NCBI GenBank assembly: GCA_023101725.1
Contig: JALJCO010012892.1
Coordinates: 38,393 to 102,392 of the forward strand
Reading direction: 5' to 3'
From: Atherinomorus stipes
Taxonomy: Eukaryota; Chordata; Actinopteri; Atheriniformes; Atherinidae
DNA: 64,000 bases
The notes below the pieces were generated by a model. It was not told where the DNA came from, made no database searches, and saw only the letters and a list, made by a program, of their open reading frames with translations. Each line of letters starts with the position of its first letter. Position 1 is the stretch's first letter. Positions 20,069 to 31,557 of this stretch are shown one piece after another. The translations under genes and the position numbers were made by a program.

Positions 20069-21526
20069 GAGGGTTCCTGCAGGTTCCATTGAGTTAAATT
20101 CAAGTCCTTTTAAAGACCTTTTAAGACCTTGAAAACAGGCAGACCTTGGTCTTGAATTAAATTCAAGACCAACACGATGCATTACCAGAGACATTCAAAT
20201 AATCTTAGAAATTTCAAAACTGATTAAAAACGGTTACCCAGGTTACCTTCCAAATATCTATTTCCAGCTGTGACACTGAGCCTGTCTGCATAACTGGAGG
20301 ACATGATAAGATTTTCCTAAGAAAAACTGAGAGAGAAAGCTTTCAATCATAGAAACAAGTAGACAAAGGTTACATGCTACCATAGACACACATATGATTG
20401 TGACATAGTTTTGCTCATGGCCACAAACTGGGCCATAGTTTAATCACCACTCGCAGCAATCTGAGCCACTAAGAAAGATGGACAGAACCAACCTCTGATT
20501 GTGCCTTTTCATTAAGTGTACATTATTATCTACGTGGCCAAGACTTCTCGGGAATGATAAAAAGTAAAACATTAAAGGAATAGTACAACCACAGAATGAT
20601 GTGCGTTCATTTTCTACTCGCCCTCATGCTTAGCAAGACTCTGGAGCACATTTTTTATATCTCAAATACAGCCGGAGATTGGACAGGTTTTCGTTTTCCC
20701 CCAACTTTCATATAATGGGGTTCACCGCGACTGAGCCAAAAAGGTCCATAAAAGTCCACAAAAACTTGTCAATATTCCTCCATACTGCTCGTCTAATGTA
20801 ATCCAAGTGTCCTGAGTGGGTAGCGTCCAGAATTTACTGGAAACAACATAATTTAGTATATTTTTTCTTAGCTTAAAGAGTATTACATCTAGCTACTGAA
20901 AAGCATACCCTTGCGAGTTCATGACACTACGGAAGCCGTGGCAGACAAGATCGCACATTCTCTTTTTCTTTCTTTCTTTGTTTTAAATCAATAGCCAACC
21001 CCTCCTGTTTTTGTCCGCAGCTCATTCGCTCTTAGCACAATGTAAACAGCTAATTTCTTCCTCTACGCTTGCATTATTGGCAGAGTAGGTGCTGAACGCT
21101 GAGGCTTCAGTAGTGTAGTGAACGCGCACAAATGCACAAGTAGAAACTGCAATGTAGTACTGTTTAGGCTATAAAAATACATGTAGTAGTTTCCAGTAAA
21201 TTCTGGACGCTACCCACTCAGGACACTTGGATTACATTGGACGAGCACTATGGAGGAATGCTGCCAAGTTTTCGGGACTTTTATGGACCTTTTTGGTTCA
21301 GTCGCGGGTCACCTTCATAATATTAAAGTTGGGGAATAACGAAGACCTGTCTGATCTCCAGCTGCATTTGATATTTTAAAAAAGTGCTCAGAGTCTTGCT
21401 CAGCTTGAGGGTGAGGGGAAAATGAACGCACATCATTCTGTGGGTGTACTATTCCTTTAAGACTTAAAATCAAATTTAAGATCTTGGATGAAAAGCTGCC
21501 TGTTTTTAAGACCCTGCAAGAATCCT
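20069..21526. mobile_element. Disrupted DNA element enclosing a TTAA element
   Basis: The left end AGGGTTCCTGCAGG and the right end, read inward AGGATTCTTGCAGGGTC, are imperfect inverted repeats. Both sides are rich in TTAAATTC/AAGACC-type text. I could not find a clear target duplication. Between its halves lies the complete TTAA element at 20576-21456. Confidence 0.5.
20576..21456. mobile_element. TTAA element family T2, full copy (881 bp)
   Basis: The ends are AGGAATAGTACAACCACAGA and its mirror, with TTAA on both sides (20572-20575 and 21457-21460). Long inverted arms follow; for example the TTTATGGACC...CGCG-type text of the right side mirrors the left. The interior contains a CTTTCTTTCTTTC run but no transposase. 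Partial copies are at 9871 and 37155. Confidence 0.88.
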
Positions 21527-22729
21527 GTTTATTATTTACAAAGGAGAAGGGATTTAGTTGGACTTAATTATTAGTTTACTTTGTTATAATAGATCAAACT
21601 TAACCTATAAGGAGTGTTGTGATTTTACACATTTATGGTGTTGGGAAATGAATGCATAAAAAATGTGATAAATGTAAAATCCTGATTATTTATAAAAATA
21701 ACAACAAAAAAAAATCTATAACTGTTGTATTCTTGGCTTCAACACTCTCAGTGATGAAGACTGCAGTCAGTTTGCAACATGCAGTTTCTTGACCAACGTA
21801 CTTTTTTGATCAATTTTTAATACAAAGATTTCTTAAAGTCACTGCAAATTTGAACCGTGGATAAGTGCAAATGGCTTATATTTTTTCAAATGAATCACCT
21901 ATTCTGCTTATTCTGATTGCGTGTTTCTGCCATGAGAACTGGCAACACTTACAACGACAACAAACCAGCTCCACACAGCTACGCCTCGGTCAGGATTTCA
22001 GCCAGGAACCTGCTTGTTGTGAGGCCCCAGTGCTGAGCCTTCGTGCTGAACAGCTCTATTTCCATCAATGTAAAGAGGATGTCAGGCTTTACTGTTTTGA
22101 TTTAACTAAAACAAATTTTACTTGTTGATTTGTGATGTTGCAGCCAACCATTCTCTGGCCGCATATCCACAAGGAAAAAGGTATTTGTCTCCAAAGTTAG
22201 GATTTAGCCAAGAACACAGCGCGCCTTGTCAATGGCCCCCAGGAGGGCCTTCAACAGCATTCTATGCACATCATTATTTAAAATGTCATGAAATATTGCT
22301 CGATTGCACAAAAATGTTCCTAAGATTAAGCCCAATGTGGCTCTTGAGAAGCACCTGTTACTTGCACCTCTCTTCCACTTGCTATCTTGGGACATTGTAT
22401 TTACAGCATTTTAGATTTGGGTGTGGTTACGAGTCCCACATGGAGCAGGAAGCAATGAGCATAGGCTTTGTGGTTTACATTCACGCATTCCCACATAAAT
22501 GTTTTATTGAGGATGTCAAAAGGTTGTCTGAAGATTATGCATGGGGAAGAAAGGTCACGAAATTTTAGTGCAAACACATGAGGACAGGACTGATGAACTC
22601 AATTCAACACACATCTGAGACATGAAATACTTTATAGCAAGGCCCTGTTGCACAAGCAGAAAATTGATTTGTCTGGTTTGTCAAAGTTCAAGGAATAAGT
22701 GAATGGGTGCAATATATTTTGAGCTCACC
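21527..22729. other. Unassigned sequence
   Basis: Two overlapping open frames (21865-22128 and 22122-22568) have no motif, an unlikely composition and no splice support. I see no gene. Confidence 0.5.
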
Positions 22730-22730
22730 T

Positions 22731-22766
<36 letters not shown>

Positions 22767-22780
22767 GTATATATATATGT
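22731..22780. repeat. (AT)n microsatellite
   Basis: An AT dinucleotide run broken by a few C and G positions. Confidence 0.9.
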
Positions 22781-23108
22781 ATTGAATGGGTGGTTTTTCA
22801 GACAAAGCAAAGGCCAGTCATTTGTACTGTAAAAGTCAACCGGTTCATACTGGTTGGGTTAGTTTAAGTACCCTCTTTACTTGAAAAATGACTAGGCAAA
22901 CCACAACAATGATCCAAAGTGGTCAATTTGAGCTAAGAAAGCAAACATGGAGAACAAACCATTGAAATTTTTTTAGAAGTCTGCTGAACACATAATGCAG
23001 GCTAAGCTTTGTGCTGACCCTTTAGTGACCACACTGTAACAGGGATCAGACTTCACATGAAATGTTCCAAGATATTTTCTTCTTGTGGCTCCAACTGGTT
23101 TGAAAAAG
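22781..23108. other. Unassigned sequence
   Basis: No gene or repeat family is recognised. Confidence 0.5.
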
Positions 23109-23325
23109 TTATTCACTGTCCTTTGTGTAATTTGATTGCACAAGAAAGAAAGAAATGGAAACATACCTACTTTTTCCCTTCAGTAAGGCCTTCATTCTTT
23201 GCCTTATAGACTCATCCAGGTGTTGGAAACTTTGCTCTGAGACTTTGCTCGGTAATGACATAACTGAATCACACAGTTGCTGCAGAATTGTTGGCATCAC
23301 ATCCGTAATGAGAATCTCCCGTTCC
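23109..23325 (-). pseudogene. Tc1-like transposase C-terminal remnant beside minisatellite array 2
   Basis: On the minus strand it reads through an EREILITDVMPT-like motif, ILQQLCDSVM and SEQSFQHLDESIRQRMKALL, which is the C-terminal segment of a Tc1-like transposase. It is homologous to the right flank of array 1 (12722-12865) and to 50767-50940. The 29-bp array starts exactly where the EREILI segment is encoded. The upstream part of the gene is missing. Confidence 0.8.
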
Positions 23326-23815
23326 ACCTCATCATGATGAGAATCTCCCGTTCCACCTCATCATGATGAGAATCTCCCGTTCCACCTCATCATGATGAGA
23401 ATCTCCCATTCCACCACATCATGATGAGAATCTCCCATTCCACCACATCATGATGAGAATCTCCCGTTCCACCTCATCATGATGAGAATCTCCCGTTCCA
23501 CCTCATCATGATGAGAATCTCCCATTCCACCACATCATGATGAGAATTTCCCGTTTGACCGTATCTGTCATGAGAATCTCTTGTTTCACCACATAAAGAT
23601 GAGTCTTCCGTTTACCCACATCATGATGAGAATCTCCTGTTCCACCACATTGATCATGAGGGGAATCTCACGTTTCACCACATCTGTGATAAGAATATCC
23701 CGTTCCACTGCATTATGATGAGAATCTCCCGTTCCACTACATCATGAGGGGAATCTCCCGTTCCATGGCATCATGACGAGAATCACCCATTCCACCTTAT
23801 CACGAGAATCTCGAC
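23305..23815. repeat. 29-bp minisatellite, array 2 (about 17-18 copies)
   Basis: The unit ATGATGAGAATCTCCCGTTC plus CACCTCATC is the reverse complement of the unit of array 1. The first eight or so copies are nearly identical. From about 23560 copies become degenerate, with indels. Confidence 0.95.
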
Positions 23816-24133
23816 TTCCGGGGTATGAAGCGAGTAGACGTACGCTTAACCTGCTGCTGCAGTGAATTGCTTTTTTCTTTTCAACCCTCTTAATTTCTAC
23901 ACTGCTTGGGCTTCTGGACTTTGGAGTGCTTCTAGAGACTTGCTTTTGCATTTTCCACATGAACTCCTCTGGCTGAGTTAAGGATATTTTGGGATCTATG
24001 CTTTCAGAGAAGAATATAGTCTTATCTCTGGGAGATATAACCTCACAGTTGTTTGCATAGATCAATATTGATAACGGATATTGTAAATTAAGAGGTGGAC
24101 AATATCCCAGTTTTGTAAAAAAAAAAAAAAAAA
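23816..24133. other. Unassigned sequence ending in poly-A
   Basis: No gene is recognised. An A run at about 24117-24133 is read on the minus strand as the T-rich tail of the adjacent SINE. Confidence 0.5.
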
Positions 24134-24390
24134 GGTAAATGGACTGTACTTATATAGCGCTTTTCCAGTCATACTAACTGCTCAAAGCGCTTTACACTAC
24201 ATATCACATTCACCCAGTCGCACACACAATCACACCCCGATAGGCACATCGGGAGGCAACTTGGGGTTCAGTGTCTTGCCCAAGGACACTTCGGCATGTA
24301 GTTTGTAGTTTGGGGAAGCCTGGAATTGAGCCCACAACCCTCTGGTTGAAAGACGACTGCTGTTCCACCTGAGCTACAGCCGCCCAATAG
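24134..24390 (-). repeat. tRNA-derived SINE
   Basis: On the minus strand it begins GGGCGGCTGTAGCTCAGGTG, a tRNA-like start with a Pol III A box. A B-box-like GGTTGTGGGCTCAATTCC follows, then a body with GTCCTTGGGCAAGACACTGA and the fish-typical AAGCGCTATATAAGTAC-like end. Such SINEs are transcribed by Pol III and moved by LINE enzymes. Confidence 0.8.
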
Positions 24391-24609
24391 AAAAAACACT
24401 TTAAAAAAAAACAAAAAAAAAAAAAACAATATTGAGCATCCTTAGTTGTAGGTCTTCAAGACCAAAGATGCAAACAGTTTTGTGGGTAAAAAAATCTTCC
24501 TTCAGAAATCTCTTATAAAAGAATTGAAGAAAATTCTTAAGGAAACATTAGTGCCAGTCAGCCATTCTTCTCATTTTCTAAGTTAAAAAAAAACTTGCTC
24601 TGTTGCAAT

Positions 24610-25802
24610 TAGGGCTGGGCGATATGGACCAAATATAATATCATGATATATTTATTTAAGATGATGATATACGATATATACCAGTATTTTTACCCTTATT
24701 TGTTTGTAAATTTAATTTCATATTAAACAGCAGTAGTTTAGTATTGAAACATGTTTAGCGTAAAGGTTTCGCTCCACTGCAGTGATGGAACCGACAAAAC
24801 ACTGGTTACAAATGTTTGTTAAATCCAAGTAATGAAAGACTGTTGGCTGTTTTTCTTTATGATTTCTTTGTAAAAGTGTTGGGGAAGATTGTCTTCCAGA
24901 CAGTTTAAATAATAGGGTTGGGAAAAAATATTGATACACTGAAATATCCAGATATTTTCATATGCTGATACATATCTATATCTAAAAACGTGGTATCAAT
25001 CTATTTTACGAATGAAATCTCGCAAGATATCATCGTTTTGTTACAAAATCTCAGGATATTTCATGAAATACGGAGAGATTTCATCGTTCTGTGACAAAAT
25101 CTTGTTGTATTTCGTGAAATCTCATGAGATACTGTAATGAAACAATATCTTGCGAGATTTCATTAGTAAAATAGATCGATACCACGTCTTTAAATATAGA
25201 TATGGCATCGGCATATGAAAATATCGCAATATTTCAGTGTATCGATCTTTTTTCCCACTCTTTTTAAATAATCAGGTGACCCCTTTGTAGTCAATCGAGG
25301 TGCAGCCAAGTCATTACAAAAAAATAAAGCAAAAAAATTTGCACAACTAGTACCACAATATTATAATGATATGTGTAAATATAATATCTCTCTCATGTAA
25401 ATATCATATCGCGATACATCAGTATATCGCACAGCACAAGTTGTCATTGACATTTAAGCCTTTCGTTCTGTTATGAAAACTTGCTGTATTTTGTGAAATC
25501 TCATGAGATTCTGTAACAAAACGATGATATATTGTCAGATTTTATTTGTAAAATAGATCGATACCACGTCATTAAATATAGATATGGCATCGGCATATGA
25601 AAATATCGCAAAATTTCAGTGTATCAATATTTTTTCCCACCCTTTTTAAATAATCAGGTCACCCCTTTGTGGTCAATCGAGGTGCAGCCGAGTCATTACA
25701 AAAAAATAACTAATACCATGATACTATAACGATATGTGTAAATATAATATCTCTCTCATATAAATATCATATTGCGATATATCAGTATATCGCACAGCAC
25801 TA
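24610..25802. mobile_element. Rearranged non-autonomous hAT element
   Basis: The left end TAGGGCTGGGCGATAT and the right end, read inward TAGTGCTGTGCGATATA, are imperfect inverted repeats. The 8-bp flanks GTTGCAAT (24602-24609) and GTTTTCAT (25803-25810) match only in part, so the duplication is decayed or the right boundary was remade. The interior holds a palindromic insertion (24914-25262) and a tandem duplication (25083-25846). Its terminal style is shared with the element at 1124-1611. Confidence 0.7.
24914..25262. mobile_element. Palindromic MITE nested in a hAT element
   Basis: The left arm with GGGTTGGGAAAAAATATTGA and GATACACTGAAATAT mirrors the right arm ending ATATTTCAGTGTATCGAT then TTTTTTCCCACTC. 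The central arms carry ATCTCGCAAGATAT-type motifs. No coding sequence is present. Confidence 0.75.
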
Positions 25803-25846
25803 GTTTTCATTGACATTTAAGCCTTTTGTGTCCAAAAGACCTTTTT
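25083..25846. repeat. Tandem duplication of about 382 bp
   Basis: The text AAAATAGATCGATACCACGT starts at 25168 and again at 25550. Sequence before and after it, including TATCGCACAGCAC at about 25425 and 25790, repeats with the same spacing. The duplicated unit spans the right arm of the nested palindrome and the right end of the hAT element. Confidence 0.85.
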
Positions 25847-27307
25847 TTTACACCTTTACCCTCTCTGCATTGTCCCTGAGTGCAACCTTTATTTTTAAAT
25901 GCTTTTATGCTTCAGTCAACCTTCTAAAATGATATCCCTTACACACACATTACACTTTTTTTCTCTGCATAGCGTCAAAATGCATTATGGAAACTTTTTC
26001 CAGATAACATCCTTCATCATAGATCTGAAGAACATGCCCCACTTGGTTCAAACAGCCATGAAATTGTAGCAGAACCAGATAAGACCTGATTAGACTTGTT
26101 AGATTTGTTGCTTGCCAGCACGTTCAGCAGCACCACCTGCATCTCCTGCCCCTCCACCCGTCTACGCCGCTCATCCCCCTCCCTGGGAAATGCTGAATGT
26201 GCACTTTCTCTGCTCACCTCTGTGACCTCTTGTGTCTCGGTGAATACCATCTGCTCCCTCTATCTCCATCTCAAACACACACACAGGCATGCGCACACAA
26301 GCATGCACACACATGCAGACACTTTTTTTTCCCTTTTCCAGCCCAGGCTTTGCCCCAATCTGTGTCTTCCACACCCTGATGCACATCCACTCTTTGCTGT
26401 TCGGCTTCAAATCTCGGGCTCCCCCTCCCCCACTCACCACTCTGTGGGTTTAACTTGAACCTGTTGAGTCTCAAGGGCAGCGTCCCGACTCAAAAAGCTG
26501 CATTTTAACTGCAGCTGCGATCGTGTGGAAGTCAAGTCGAGTCCTGCTCTGGCCAAGAATTAAAGAAGATGATCATTTGTGAGGGAGGTTAGATTTATAA
26601 GTGCAGTTCTTCATCTGTCATGCATTACGCTTAAAGTCTGAATTTATAAGAGTTGTTCTGGGTTTGGTTATGTACAGCTTTCACGCAATTACAGTTCCCT
26701 CCCATGTTTGGAAAAGGTTCAGAGCCACAATGTGTTTTCCACTATGGTAAATCCAAAATTCACCAAATATAAATCCTTAAATATGCTGCTGCATATCAAA
26801 TAAACTGTTATAAATAGCACCTAAATGCAAACAAATGCAGATGTTTGGACTCTAAAGTTGTACACTATGGAGCGTTGGAGCATGCAGACGCTTCACTGCA
26901 GCAAATCAAAGATGTTTAAATTGGAAATGTTAACTTCTCTAACCTACCGTTATTAATCCTTACAGATCCCTATTATGAAAAATGTTTTATCACAACAATA
27001 ACATGAGAGCTTCTGTATATGCATGTTTTCAGATTTTCATGCTTCAGGAACTTGATTTATCATGAACTTTTTCCAGCAACTGGTCCATTTCCATTGTATG
27101 ATGAAATTCTCCAGAAGCTGTGCCCCAGCTATGATTTTAAAAGTGAAAACTTTCACACTACAAAAAATGACTAATGACAGTGGGATGGGACGGGACAGGT
27201 ATTCAGCATGTGCTTTAAGGAATGAATGAGAAGAGAAGCTAGCAAAGCCATGTGTACATGTGTAGAGTGAACAGGGGGACAGCAGTGGCTGACGGGATTT
27301 TTAAAGC
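25847..27307. other. Unassigned sequence with a CA-rich tract
   Basis: A CA/GCA-rich stretch lies at 26273-26320. Open frames around it are low-complexity. No gene is recognised. Confidence 0.5.
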
Positions 27308-27309
27308 TA

Positions 27310-29228
27310 CACTTTAAAGAAACAAAAAAAAACGTGTAAACTATTCCAGCAGCTGGGGCGCCAGAAAAATACTGTGAAATTACAGAGAAAAACTTTATCA
27401 TAAAAGTATGATTTTCCATAATAAAAATACAGATTATGACTCTGCTTTTACATGAAATCTTTGTTTTATTTTGGCATTATAATGTTTACTGAAGGATGTT
27501 AAGATGTATAATAAGAAAATCATCTAGACATAAAACTGTTAGAATACAGAAAATCAGGGTTGATATCACTGTTGCTGACTCTTCAGGGAGAGAAATCATT
27601 ACTGGCTGGTCCATAAGTTGCCAGAAGTCACAAATTGACATCTCAGCAATGCATCAATGTCGCATATGAACAGTACCATGTCATGGCTGTCCACTTGTTT
27701 GTTAGACTGTACTGAAAGGGTGACATACACATTTGAATCATGGTGCAAAAAAGATCCATGTGCGCCACAAGGCATCATGGGAAATAAGCAGCAACTGTTA
27801 CTTTAGGCTCTAATGGATGATTTACGAAATTACTAACATGTTTGAAGAGTTCTTTTGCAAAAGCAGTTAACCACCATTTAGAAAAAATTGGAGTTAACTG
27901 ATTTTGTCGCTGTTGCGTACAAACCTCCTATCTCCATTTATTATCATTAAAACCCTCTACTTCATGTGAGTGTGATTTGGTGAAAATGTTCAAAAAGTAA
28001 ATGAAGAGTTTATTTGCAGTAGCAGTTAACTCTGTTTTTTCTAAATGGTGATTAACTGTTTTTGCAAATTCACTCTTTATTTGTACGATGAACGTTGCAG
28101 CAAAATGAAATAAAATAATGCCATAGGAAAGCCAAAATGCACCATATCATGCTTAGACCAAGTTGAACCAACTTAGGAATATTTCTTCAATTGGTCTCAT
28201 CTAATTAAATTAAGTTAGGGGAACTAAATAAATTTAATTGAATGAAATTGTTATTTTTTTAAATTCAACTCAACCTTTTTTTATTTAGTCTATGCAAATT
28301 GCCAGTTTCTATTTGGGTCAAGTTAAATAAATATGTTCCATTACTTTTATGCTGTAACTTTGAACAATTTACTTGCTGCAGTATTCTTCGTTCTCAATGC
28401 AAATTTATGAAGGTAAAGTTTCCACCAGAGTAAATTCAAAGAGTGTGATAGAACAGCAAACCAGTTTACTACTGAGTATTTTTGGTTCCTTCTCAGACAT
28501 TACATATGATCAAATATGGTGGTTATTTTATCTCCTTGATCTGTCCTTCACACTCATGGTGCCACTTTAACATCCAAACTGATCAGAATTTCTCAACCAC
28601 TTCTTCTGAATGTGAACAGAACAAAGGCAGTAAACACTTTACTCAAATGTATAGGATAACAATCATAGGAGGGTCATTTCCTGTTGAATTTGCTTTTCCC
28701 ATGAGCCTTTGTGGTTCAGATATGTTGTGTTTTGAAAATAGCCCCGCCCCTTTTGTTGTTCATGCATGCTAAGCTAAAATGACTTCATAAATGTAGTTTG
28801 AGTGAAAGTAAAAACGTGTTTCCGGTTAGATAAAGGGGTTTCTAAGTTGATTTGACTAGAAAAACCCAAAGAAATTAATCACCAAACAAAATAATTACGT
28901 TAGATTAGTGTAAAGAAGTCTTTAATATCAACTACAGCCCAGATACTCTTTTTAGAGTGTAAATAGATGAAATTGCCATAAACATCTTTCTTTTGCTGTG
29001 AAGAAATATTATCAGAAAATATATTGAAAATGTATTTTAACATTCTTTAAAAATGGAAACTTCATGTCTTTTGACAGTTACAGGCTTTCATGATATTTCA
29101 CGTGAGACTTGTAAATTCAGCCTATTTCCATAATTTTATTATTATTCCGTATTTTTTTTTAAAAATGGGGAAAAATGTTCAATATTACAGAAAAAATCTG
29201 CGATAGTGCAGTTTTTTTTTTAACAGTG
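27310..29228 (-). mobile_element. CACTG-ended non-coding DNA element, copy 2 (inverted)
   Basis: This is the reverse-orientation partner of 7385-9027, recognisable from TTCCAGCAGCTGGGGCGCCA near 27344 and from GTGAGACTTGTAAATTC near 29102. TA lies outside both ends. It is about 275 bp longer than copy 1, mainly because of an insertion at about 27842-28083. No coding sequence is present. Confidence 0.8.
27842..28083. mobile_element. Small inverted-repeat element nested in CACTG copy 2
   Basis: Copy 1 reads without interruption from the ACATGTT motif to GATGAACGTTGC (in its own orientation, near 8470-8500), whereas copy 2 has about 240 extra bases there. The insert has inverted arms: CACCATTTAGAAAAAA near 27870 and its mirror near 28036. 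Its class is unknown. Confidence 0.75.
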
Positions 29229-29230
29229 TA

Positions 29231-30364
29231 CCTCTTGCTGCACTAACAGTTATACACACAAAGCTCTGCACAACTGGATTTCACAAATGGCTTAAAACTA
29301 ATCCTGCAATTGCAGATTGCCTGATTTTTTACTTCCTCTGGTGAAATCCACGAACCCCCCGAGGTGGGAAACCAGAAGTTTGTAAATCCTCCTGTCTGTT
29401 AGCTTCTTAAGTCAAATGATATGTCTGCACAAATCAGCTTAGAGGTAGAACAATCATATGTAGGCCGGTTTTCTTCTTTTTTTGGATCTTATTTACACAT
29501 TAAAAGAATCAACTTATCAATGAGCATCTGGTAAACAAAACATTACAGCTTTTGAACTTCATTAGGAGTTTCTTTCCCCAGTTCAGTCACAGCATAATGT
29601 CATACTTTAAGGAAACCCTCCTATCAAGATGATTTCATCCACTAAGAACCTAATCCATGAGCAGGATGTTGAAGGTGCCCTCCTCCTCCTTCCTTTGCAA
29701 TATAATAAAACAAACAAGAGCTATAACAGAAAGCAGTAAAAGAGATTAAGTCCGTCTTCCAAACAGGATGAATTTGAATAAACTGCTGGTAGAATCCCTG
29801 CCTGGGACGAGGATCCTTCCTTCTGCTCGTGCTGACGCAACACCACCACCGTGCCACCTCTCTCAAAGTTTATTCAAATAATAAAAGGTTATTGCTCAGT
29901 GAGCAGACTCCTGCTCTTTACTGCTGCTCTGCAGTGGGTAGCAATGCTTTATGTGCTCCTGGGCTGGAGTGACTTTTTCCAAAACGTTAACTAAAACAAA
30001 TATTTTACATTAAAATATGAGGTCAGAGTGAACTTAGTACGACAGCTACATCTTTCCAATGTTGCAGAAGAGGTTTGACTGTTTTGAAGGAGCAGGGGAT
30101 TAAATCTGTACGTGTGATGTGGTATTACAGAATAATACTGCAAGATGCACCAAAGCATCACAATTAATATGTAAATTTAGATTTATTTCCTTGAGCAAAT
30201 CTCTCCATGCACACTATGCAGCTTTGGAAAAATACAGTTTGTTTTTTGCTTAACAACTTGGAATTAAATAGGAGTTTTTTTTTCACCCCTCTCCCCGTCC
30301 CACAATGCACCGCTCTGTGCGGCTCTCACTGTACAGCAAATCAAGCGGCAACCTCCGGTGGCCA
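29231..30364. other. Unassigned sequence
   Basis: No gene or repeat family is recognised. Confidence 0.5.
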
Positions 30365-30366
30365 TA

Positions 30367-30852
30367 TGGGTCTGTCTCAAACTTGAGCACTTGAGCACTT
30401 CAAACACTGTTTTTGAGTGTGTAGTGCACACATGGTGTCATTTAAGCAAAAATTCAGTGCACTGAAAGTACCAGGATGTTGCCCTAATAACGGCCAAAAA
30501 TGAAGTGCAAAACGAAGCACACTACTCGCACTAAACGGATGCCATCTTCCAAACTGCTTACAGAACTGAACAATGGCGGTGAACAAAGTGGTGGTGACCC
30601 CTGCTGCACCAGAGGTGGTGTTGTACTGATTTAAGTAACATTTGTTCACTCCCTGATGACAGTTTTGATCTGGTCGTGTGTTTGAGGCCGCGGTTATACC
30701 GGCTCAGTAGAGTTAGCACATGTTAGCGGGCAATGCTAGTCTGTCACTTCCTGTAAGTGCAGTGCTCTGTTTGCACTACAGACGATTACACAGTGCGACT
30801 ATGCACTGAATTCCAGTGCACTCAGGCAAGTGCGCGGTTTGAGACAGGCTCT
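30367..30852. mobile_element. MITE with CTGTCTCAAAC inverted ends
   Basis: GGGTCTGTCTCAAACTTGAG at the left and, read inward from the right, AGCCTGTCTCAAACCGCG are inverted repeats. Short GTGCACT-type motifs recur inside. A TA or TATG flank is possible but not firm. It has no transposase. Confidence 0.65.
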
Positions 30853-31557
30853 ATGAGTCTACCAGGAGTCATTATTTGTAGTTCTCCCTTGATCCACTAG
30901 GGGCTGCAAAACAGAACAAATCCCCATAGACTTCCATATTAAAAACGCCGACTTCACAGCAGAAATAAACATGTTTACAGCAGAAATAAACATGTTTACA
31001 ACCGGGTTTTAGGTTTAATAGGTCAAGTTAACCTTCATGTTAACTGTGAGGGGGTGAATTTTTTTATAACTTATCCATTTAAACGTTATTCAATCTTGAA
31101 ATTACACATAATTAGGGGCGTGTGCTTTTGATTGACATGCGGCAGACCGGATGCCGGCCTGCTGACAGGTGGCTAACAGCTCCTTGTTTGCTCTCAGTAA
31201 GGTCTCAGGCTGTAGCAGAGTTGCACAATGGCGGTTTTTATTCAGATGATAGCAAGTCTAAGCGCGTCTTACCTTTATCCTGCCGCTTAGAGGGCTCTTT
31301 GTTAGCTCCTGTTAGCTTTGAGTTAGCCCGGTTAGCTTTTAGCCCAGAGTACATCAGCTGTCAATCATTTGCCCCGCGGCTCAGGGCGGCCTTGCCTTTG
31401 CCCATTTTAGTATTTTCCGAGAGTGACGACACGCGTGACTCGGCAAGATGGCGACAGCGAGACACGCCCACCTGGCTTCACTTTTAGCTCTGCAGAAACC
31501 AACGGGTGACGTAGCAGAAGGTTCGTCCCTCTCTGTTAACAGTCTATGCTGTAAACA
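30853..31557. other. Unassigned repeat-like sequence with a 21-bp tandem duplication
   Basis: ACAGCAGAAATAAACATGTTT occurs twice in a row at about 30956-30998. The text recalls dispersed fish repeats, but I cannot define ends. No gene is supported, including the open frame at 31122-31487. Confidence 0.45.

Noticed and set aside
21865..22568. Two adjacent plus-strand open frames of 87 and 148 codons
   Set aside because: No known motif, unlikely composition and no splice-site logic linking them.
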